A stretch of 64,000 nucleotides of DNA, taken from Tetramitus jugosus (Eukaryota; Heterolobosea; Eutetramitea; Acrasida; Vahlkampfiidae). Positions within the stretch are counted from its first letter, which is position 1, and each line of letters starts with the position of its first letter. The translations under genes were made by a program, and so were the position numbers. The stretch covers positions 310,001 through 374,000 of the forward strand of contig OW569388.1 in the NCBI GenBank assembly GCA_937625935.1. Direction: 5' to 3'. Below the pieces are notes generated by a model. It did no database searches. It saw nothing but the letters and a program-made list of their open reading frames with translations, and was not told the origin of the DNA. This document shows, piece after piece, positions 57,949 through 64,000 of the stretch.

Positions 57949-60900
57949 TTACTGAAAAGTGATTAGATACTCGGGATATGCCCTTGAATTCTCATAAATA
58001 ATGAAAATGTTTCCATCTGGACTGTTGACTGCATCATATCTGATGCTGTGTGCAATATCAACACCTGTGTTCTTCACTGGCGGCATCGTGATACTGTTAT
58101 CGTTGCTCATCTTGATTGCATCACCCACAGCAACTTTGGCCAGAAACATTTGCTTCTCATTGGTTGATTGCTTGGTGTGAGCATAACCACCAGAGTAGGA
58201 AGCATTATTTGCAAAGTAACATCCTCTTCCCCACATTCCTTGTTGAGAGTGACGCATATCAAATCCAACTTCATCTTCATAGACTTGCTTTGGTGGTGTT
58301 GATTTCGTTCCATGGAATAGGTATCGTTCGTTTGCGGCACCTCCATTCTTCATCTCGATCAGTTCTCTCTGGTTGACATACTTCTTCCACAACCATCGAT
58401 TCTGAATTCGCTCCACTTTGATAATACGACATTGTGGAAGAGTATGATTCACCTTTGCACTCACACTAATGTACTCTTGGCATGACGAGTCAAGGTTAAT
58501 CAACTTACAATTTTCAGTTTGAGTGGTCCAATGTTTTGGGTACTTCATCGAGGTCGGTTGATGTGACTCTGCACGAAGAATGATGTTTTCTGCTGCGTCC
58601 AACTTCTCTTTCAATCCTTTGAGGGTAAAACATTTTGAACCGTCACCGTCTTTCGTTTCAATCACTTCAATATCACGGATGTCCTTGATCAATTCTCGAA
58701 CCTCAAGAAGAGTTAGGGAGACTCTTGTCATATTGAGCTTCCGAAATCCAATTAAACTCTTGAACAATTCAGCTAGAACGTGTTTTGCTTTTGGGATGTT
58801 GGACGGTCTTCCCAACAGTTCAATAGTGCAGACTCTCTCATCTCTTTGAGGCGAACGTGAAATATTCCTTTCGAGAGCAGTAGATAGGGTGTATTTCTCC
58901 TCCTTTCTTCTCATCTGGCGTTGGAACTTAGTGGCACAGTTTTGTTGAATATGGTTCCCATTTTGATAATCATAAAAAATATAGTAGTCTTGGCTTCGGT
59001 CATCAAGCATTCTTGATAAGTTAACAACTATATATTGCTCCTTATGTTGATATCCCTTTTCAATTTTTGCAGCATTTTCTAATGAGTAATATTGCTCAAC
59101 TTTGCCATCATCAATCCATGACCAACAATATTTGGTTGGCAATTTTTTCTGCAGTTTTCTCTCAAAGTTGGTCTCGGTATTCTTCTGAATCTCTCGATCA
59201 AAGTCAATCTCATATGTTTTGGTACCTATTGAGAGCTGAAACTGTTTTTTCCCCTCATTGAATGCCTTGGAAATAATCTTGTTACAAGCAGCAGTATAGT
59301 TCTTCAATTCATTGTCGTCATTGATATAGTACCAGCAATATTCTTGAGATGAAGATGCTCCTTTCAATTTGGTGAGATCTCTGCTAAGTTTCGATACTTG
59401 ATTATTTCTGGCCCAAACGATCTCAACCTCTGTTTCGTCCATCCTACGATTCAATTGAGCTTTTGCGGTCTTCAATACAGAATATTCCATTTTACTCAAG
59501 ACTACTTGCTCACTACAAAGCGATTGTTCAATGTCGAGCATCAGTTTTTTGATATCTCTTGTAATATCTTGAACATGATTCTCATTCACTTTGAATGATA
59601 GGCAGTCCACCTCACGAACTCTCAGTTTGTCTGCAAAGAGTTTTGCTTTATACTTGGCTGCAATTTGTTCCACATCCTCTTTCTTCATGAGAATTCTAAT
59701 GAACAATCGGCATGGAACCTTGATAATGGTCTCGGAGGATGTCGAACGAAGAAGTGTCATGAAAGCCTCCTTTGCTTCACGAACACTCTCTTGACTCAAC
59801 CCTCTTATACAAATCCTCATGTACTGTTTGGAGATCTCCACATCCCACTCCTTATTAAAGTTTTGCTCGTTCAATTGGTTCACTGTCTCGAGATCACGTC
59901 TTGTGTAATGAATGACATCTGAGGTCACTTCACGGCAAACTGACTGTACCATTGGATCAATTTCGGCTAGTAGTTTAGAGTCCATACAAGTGACGGTAAC
60001 AACGACTTTGGAGGAATCGTACAGTTTTTTCACGTTGAAAATGAGCTCGGTATCCGCTCTCTTTGCTATTTCTTCCAACTTTTTCTTCAACTGGTCTCTC
60101 GCAAAATAAGAAGCATTCGTATCTGTTACATCATACTCTAATTGTTTTAGAATAATTTGTTTCCTCAATTTCTTCAGTTCTGTGAATACTTGTTCGACAT
60201 CTGTTCCTTTTCCACTGATAGTGAATGCAGTATCTTCATGCTTAATATTCACTCCCTTAAAAATCATTGATTTAGGAACAATAAACTCTTTGATAAAAGC
60301 TATTCGACTCTTGTCTTCTCCGCAGAATTTAAATTGTTCGATCTTAACATCTTTCTCATCTAGAAACTTGTTGACCAATTGAATTGCTTCGTCAACTGTT
60401 TCTTGTGACCCAATTCCATAGAAACCTAATCCTTGTTTGTTGAATACCATGGTTACTTTCAGTTTGTTCACATTGTTTTGCAATGATTTTGACTCTTTGA
60501 CGAGTTTGAGTCTCTTTGCACTCAATTTCAGACTCTTATTAGGTAGCAATTGCAGAGCAGCTTTGTGATACTCCTCCACATCTCTCTTCATAGGGCTGGC
60601 TATTTCGATATGTCTTTCAGCCACACTCTCCTTTTTAGCTTTCTGGATCGAATAGTGTACAGTAGGCCACTTCTCCAACAAATTGTCCAGCTCTTTCTGT
60701 AGATCTGAGTCCCAATGGACTGACACTATCAATCTAATCTTCTTTCGGTGAAGGTCATCCTTGGCACCAGTACTCAAATTATTAAACTCAGAAGCTACGC
60801 TGATACTACTAATTGACACCGCGTCGGAGACGTCTGAATCAGAATTTTCATCCTCTTGGACATTGTTTTCCTCTTTGAAGCACATTGATAGGTCAGAAAT

Positions 60901-61353
60901 AACCTTGACATCTAGTACTCTCTTCAGATAGTTATTGAAAAGAGTAAATCTCTCCTCATTACCTGCAAAAGCAATCCAAATGGAGTTTCTATTGGAGGGA
61001 TTCGGGTAAAGCTCCAGAAAGCATTCATCCTTCAGAAAAAATTCATAGAACTCTTCCAACATTGCTCTGTTCTCTTGAGGAGCTTGTGTTATCATTGCCT
61101 TTATCTTGCAAAGGTGATCCTTCATACGATCGACAACGACCGATAAATTGTGTCCCGACAATTCAATAGTTTTGTTTGCTGGGTGATACTCGCATTGGAT
61201 CTCACTGAGGGAAGGCGCCAACAATTTTTTCACATAGGGTAGGGCCAATGGCGAAGAAAATTGGAGGATTCTTCTCTCTGGTTTCTTCTTCTGGGTGTGC
61301 TTTTTCTTTGGTGAGAAGACCTCATCCGAAGACCTTTGACCACTTGAACTCAT
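57949..61353 (-). CDS. PARP14-like mono-ADP-ribosyltransferase, copy 3, two WWE domains
   Basis: 1134 residues from the ATG at 61353. The N-terminus is close to copy 1 (KKKPERRILQFSSPLA). The KH-like part is longer than in copies 1 and 2, with extra units such as WDVEISKQYMRICIRGLSQE. Two WWE domains follow: YCWYYINDDNELKNYTAACN and YCWSWIDDGKVEQYYSLENA. The catalytic domain has His about 1014, Tyr about 1046 and Ile about 1116 (DGNIFIIYENS); its last 150 residues are nearly identical to copy 1, apart from one missing Gly (SYSGGYAHT). There is no macro domain. ADP-ribose readers plus a mono-transferase suggest it acts on already modified targets; the substrate is unknown. Confidence 0.93.
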   Translation of the reverse strand: MSSSGQRSSDEVFSPKKKHTQKKKPERRILQFSSPLALPYVKKLLAPSLSEIQCEYHPANKTIELSGHNLSVVVDRMKDHLCKIKAMITQAPQENRAMLEEFYEFFLKDECFLELYPNPSNRNSIWIAFAGNEERFTLFNNYLKRVLDVKVISDLSMCFKEENNVQEDENSDSDVSDAVSISSISVASEFNNLSTGAKDDLHRKKIRLIVSVHWDSDLQKELDNLLEKWPTVHYSIQKAKKESVAERHIEIASPMKRDVEEYHKAALQLLPNKSLKLSAKRLKLVKESKSLQNNVNKLKVTMVFNKQGLGFYGIGSQETVDEAIQLVNKFLDEKDVKIEQFKFCGEDKSRIAFIKEFIVPKSMIFKGVNIKHEDTAFTISGKGTDVEQVFTELKKLRKQIILKQLEYDVTDTNASYFARDQLKKKLEEIAKRADTELIFNVKKLYDSSKVVVTVTCMDSKLLAEIDPMVQSVCREVTSDVIHYTRRDLETVNQLNEQNFNKEWDVEISKQYMRICIRGLSQESVREAKEAFMTLLRSTSSETIIKVPCRLFIRILMKKEDVEQIAAKYKAKLFADKLRVREVDCLSFKVNENHVQDITRDIKKLMLDIEQSLCSEQVVLSKMEYSVLKTAKAQLNRRMDETEVEIVWARNNQVSKLSRDLTKLKGASSSQEYCWYYINDDNELKNYTAACNKIISKAFNEGKKQFQLSIGTKTYEIDFDREIQKNTETNFERKLQKKLPTKYCWSWIDDGKVEQYYSLENAAKIEKGYQHKEQYIVVNLSRMLDDRSQDYYIFYDYQNGNHIQQNCATKFQRQMRRKEEKYTLSTALERNISRSPQRDERVCTIELLGRPSNIPKAKHVLAELFKSLIGFRKLNMTRVSLTLLEVRELIKDIRDIEVIETKDGDGSKCFTLKGLKEKLDAAENIILRAESHQPTSMKYPKHWTTQTENCKLINLDSSCQEYISVSAKVNHTLPQCRIIKVERIQNRWLWKKYVNQRELIEMKNGGAANERYLFHGTKSTPPKQVYEDEVGFDMRHSQQGMWGRGCYFANNASYSGGYAHTKQSTNEKQMFLAKVAVGDAIKMSNDNSITMPPVKNTGVDIAHSIRYDAVNSPDGNIFIIYENSRAYPEYLITFQ

Positions 61354-61571
61354 TTTGTGTTTGTTGTTTTTGTTGTTTTTGTTGATGGGCCGAAAACTTT
61401 GTTCCTCCTTCAAGTGTCAAGATATTTTCCGCCTTTTTTGGAGGATGCTCCTTCATTTTTGTTGGGTCGGAGATTTAATGTTAATTGAGTGGGGACCTCC
61501 CAAGGATTGTGTCACTAAAAGCGAACAAAAAGTGATCTTTATTTCACTTGACGTCTTTAACGATCGAATCG
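61354..61571 (-). repeat. Duplicated PARP intergenic region, copy B
   Basis: Partner of 54524-54729, holding the promoter of copy 3 and the 3' end of copy 4. An AATAAA on the minus strand lies at 61538-61543, 29 nt past the copy 4 stop. Confidence 0.8.
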
Positions 61572-64000
61572 TTACTTAAAAGTGATGAGATACTCGGGAT
61601 ATGCCCTTGAATTCTCATAAATAATGAAAATGTTTCCGTCCAGACTATTGACTGCATCATATCTGATGCTGTGTGCAATATCAACACCTGTGTTCTTCAC
61701 TGGAGGCATCGTGATTTTGTTGTCTTCCCTCATCTGAATTGCATCACCCACAGCAACTTTAGCCAAAAACATTTGCTTTTCATTTGCCGATGACAGTGTG
61801 TGGGCATAAACTCCACCAGAATATGAAGAATTCTTCGCAAAATAGCACCCTCTTCCCCACAAACCTTGTAGCGAGTGACGCATATCAAATCCAACTTCAT
61901 CTTCATAGATTTGCTTTGGAGGTGTTGATTTCGTTCCATGAAATAAATATTGTTCGTTTGAGTCACCTCCATTCTTCATCTCGATCAGTTCTCTCTGGTT
62001 GACATACTTCTTCCACAACCATCGATTCTGAACTCTCTCCACTTTGATAACTTGGCATTGTGGAAGGGTTTCACTCATCCTTGTACAAACATGAATATAC
62101 TCTTGATTCGATGAATCTAAAGGAACCAGCTTACAATTTTCAGTTTGAGTGATCCAATGTTTTGGATACTTGATTGAGCCTGATTGTTGTGACTCTGCGT
62201 GAAGAACAACATTTTCTGCTGCATCTAATTGATCCTTCACACCATGTAAGGCAAAACATTTTGTATCATCGTCCTCCTTGATTTCAATCACCTCAACTTC
62301 ATTGATGTCCTTGAGTAACTCTTGAATAGCAGGAAGAGTTTGAGAGATTTTTGTCATATTCAACTTCCTAACTGCAATCACCTTCTTGAACAACTCAGAC
62401 AGTGCATCCTTTGCTTTTTGAATATTAGGAGTTCTTCCGAGAAGATCTATTGTGTAAATTTTATCGACTTCTTGAGATGTAGTAGTTGTAGTATACTCTT
62501 CAATAGCAGCAGGTGGAGTGTATTCTACTTCTCTTCTCATCATCTGACGTTGAAATTTCGTGCCACAGTTTTGTTGGATGTGATTTCCATTTTGATAGTC
62601 ATAAATAATGAAATAGTCCTGTTTTAGGTCATCAAGCATTCGAGAGAGGTTGATTAAGATGTATTGCTGCCTTTGTTGATATCCCTGTTCGATTTTTGCA
62701 GCATTCTCTAATGAATACTGTTGTTCGACTCTTCTATCATCAATCCATGACCAGCTGTATTGTGTGGGCAATGTCCTTTGGAGTTTCCTCTCAAAGTTGG
62801 TCTCTGTATTCTTCTGAGTCTCTCGATCAAAGTCAATCTCATATGTTTTGTTACCGATTGCCAGTTGAAAATTTTTCTTTCGTTCATGGAAAGCCTTGGA
62901 TATCATCTTGTTGTAGGAGGGAATATAGCTCTTCCATTCATTATCGTCATCAACATAGTACCAGCAATATTCCTGATGAGAAGTAGTCGAACTCTCGGGA
63001 GTTGTAGACTTGATCTGATCATTGTCATCATCAGAATTATCAGAAAAGCTGGAGTCAACATATGTGAAAGCAGGATTCTCGTGAGCCACTGCTCTGAACA
63101 CTGTTCTCCATGTTGGAATCACCTTCTTGTCTTGATGAACCAAATAGCAAGCTTTTAGATGCTGAGGTTTTTCTTTTTCAACAAATTCAAACACAGCTTT
63201 GGTTATCACAGCTAGACAACGTTCCAAAGGAAAACCGTAGATCCCTGCTGAAACCGCAGGAATAGCAACTCCCCATAGGTGACTTTTCTCTGCCTCTCTC
63301 AAAGCGTTCATAATTGCTTGATTCAACAAGAAATCTTCATTGGAGAGACCACCAGACCAAATAGGACCAACAACATGAATAATTTTCTCGCATCGCTTTA
63401 ACTTACCAGAGGAAGTCGTCATCGCTGCTCCAGTTGTCAAATTTCCATGCTGTTGGATATATTGGATGCACTCTTTGATACAGTCTGGCCCAGCAGCATC
63501 AGCAATCACCTTGGCTATTCCACCCGCGTGGTTAAGTTCAACATTAGCTGCGTTTACAATGCTTGCCACTTTCAATTTGGTGATGTCGACGCATTTCAAG
63601 GCAATAGAGAACTCAGAGGTAGAAGCCTTCGAAACAAAGCCATTTTTGGCCTGAACTAACTCGACCTGGGACTTGCTCAATATACGATAGAGTTGATCTG
63701 TCGCAGCTTTTAACGCAGCATGTTCAATCTTGCTCAAAATTACTTGCTCACGATTAATAGATTGTTGAATATCATATTTCAGTTTTTCGATATCTCTTGT
63801 AATGTCTTGGACATGTTTCTTATCTGCTTTGAACATTATAGAGTCCACATCACGATGTTTAAGCTTGTTTGCAAAGAATTTTGCTTTATACTTGGCTGCA
63901 ATTTGCTCCACATCCTCTTTTCTCATTAGAGTTCTGATAAATAATCTGCAGTACACCTTGACAATTGTCTGAGAAGATGTTGAATGCAAGATGGCCATTA
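61572..64000 (-). CDS. PARP14-like protein with macro domain, copy 4, 5' partial
   Basis: At least 808 residues; the 5' end lies beyond the window. The ATG at 63998 aligns with the middle of copy 3 (MTLLRSTSSETIIKVPCRLF there, MAILHSTSSQTIVKVYCRLF here), so it is not the true start. After a KH-like unit, residues 128-305 are a macro domain, which binds or removes ADP-ribose: SIVNAANVELNHAGGIAKVI, HVVGPIWSGGLSNEDF and IPAVSAGIYGFPLERC. Two WWE domains follow (YCWYYVDDDNEWKSYIPSYN and YSWSWIDDRRVEQQYSLENA), then KH-like sequence and the PARP domain (His about 687, Tyr about 719, Ile about 790). Asn and Gly residues of the macro pocket are intact, so binding is likely. Confidence 0.93.
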   Translation of the reverse strand, partial: MAILHSTSSQTIVKVYCRLFIRTLMRKEDVEQIAAKYKAKFFANKLKHRDVDSIMFKADKKHVQDITRDIEKLKYDIQQSINREQVILSKIEHAALKAATDQLYRILSKSQVELVQAKNGFVSKASTSEFSIALKCVDITKLKVASIVNAANVELNHAGGIAKVIADAAGPDCIKECIQYIQQHGNLTTGAAMTTSSGKLKRCEKIIHVVGPIWSGGLSNEDFLLNQAIMNALREAEKSHLWGVAIPAVSAGIYGFPLERCLAVITKAVFEFVEKEKPQHLKACYLVHQDKKVIPTWRTVFRAVAHENPAFTYVDSSFSDNSDDDNDQIKSTTPESSTTSHQEYCWYYVDDDNEWKSYIPSYNKMISKAFHERKKNFQLAIGNKTYEIDFDRETQKNTETNFERKLQRTLPTQYSWSWIDDRRVEQQYSLENAAKIEQGYQQRQQYILINLSRMLDDLKQDYFIIYDYQNGNHIQQNCGTKFQRQMMRREVEYTPPAAIEEYTTTTTSQEVDKIYTIDLLGRTPNIQKAKDALSELFKKVIAVRKLNMTKISQTLPAIQELLKDINEVEVIEIKEDDDTKCFALHGVKDQLDAAENVVLHAESQQSGSIKYPKHWITQTENCKLVPLDSSNQEYIHVCTRMSETLPQCQVIKVERVQNRWLWKKYVNQRELIEMKNGGDSNEQYLFHGTKSTPPKQIYEDEVGFDMRHSLQGLWGRGCYFAKNSSYSGGVYAHTLSSANEKQMFLAKVAVGDAIQMREDNKITMPPVKNTGVDIAHSIRYDAVNSLDGNIFIIYENSRAYPEYLITFK

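Noticed and set aside
51817-62002. Repeated 80-codon frames overlapping each PARP gene end
   Set aside because: They recur only because the PARP copies are similar; they are out-of-frame translations of the catalytic domain.

Overview
This window looks like nuclear DNA of a free-living amoeboflagellate of the Naegleria type (Heterolobosea). I infer this from several things together: compact genes, many of them single-exon, with a few 60-150 nt GT-AG introns; convergent neighbours only 33-57 bp apart; long Asn, Gln, His and Ser runs inside proteins; several RCC1-repeat proteins with EGF-like tails; a flagellar dynein assembly factor; and eukaryotic tRNA genes, one with an intron. A dictyostelid would also carry Asn/Gln runs, but its coding sequence would be more AT-rich. 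No species-level call is possible from the sequence alone.

Layout. 1-7.1 kb: a large propeller/solenoid-like protein (cut by the window edge) converging on a Gln/His-rich PHD-finger regulator. 7.1-10.3 kb: gene-poor DNA with two decayed genes (SPRY-like and RCC1-like). 10.3-27.8 kb: housekeeping block with tRNA-Gly, DNAAF1, a SAYSvFN membrane protein, a Lys-rich PhnN-like protein, a 999-residue RCC1/EGF surface protein, a four-helix membrane protein, a p24 cargo receptor, a zinc-ribbon/LRR-like protein, a thiolase ending in a peroxisomal AKL signal, an Apollo/SNM1-type nuclease and an intron-containing tRNA-Thr. 27.8-40.2 kb: a nest of transposable elements. A nearly full-length LINE sits just upstream of the tRNA-Thr gene, an ORF1-only LINE lies directly behind its poly(A), and then comes a tnp2-type DNA transposon with a divergent BEN-like accessory gene. 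Fragments of an RCC1/EGF gene and a Cys-rich membrane-anchored gene follow, separated by further LINE remnants.

40.2-51.6 kb: regulatory and membrane genes. An F-box protein fused to a degenerate Rab fold is divergent from an RCC1 protein across a perfect inverted repeat. Then come a tiny basic protein, a PHO80-like cyclin, an acidic protein with a PARP-like fold, a probable galactose-binding-fold protein and a VIT/vWA/DUF2135 protein. 51.6-64 kb: four tandem minus-strand PARP genes with KH-like repeats, WWE domains and mono-ADP-ribosyltransferase active sites; only the last one visible carries a macro domain.

The host genes are mostly intact. Almost all one-base frame breaks fall in transposon genes or RCC1/SPRY copies, many at homopolymers, so decay and sequencing error cannot be separated here. 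The most unusual items are the LINE chain anchored at a tRNA gene, the F-box/pseudo-Rab fusion, the mosaic PARP array and the tnp2/BEN transposon.
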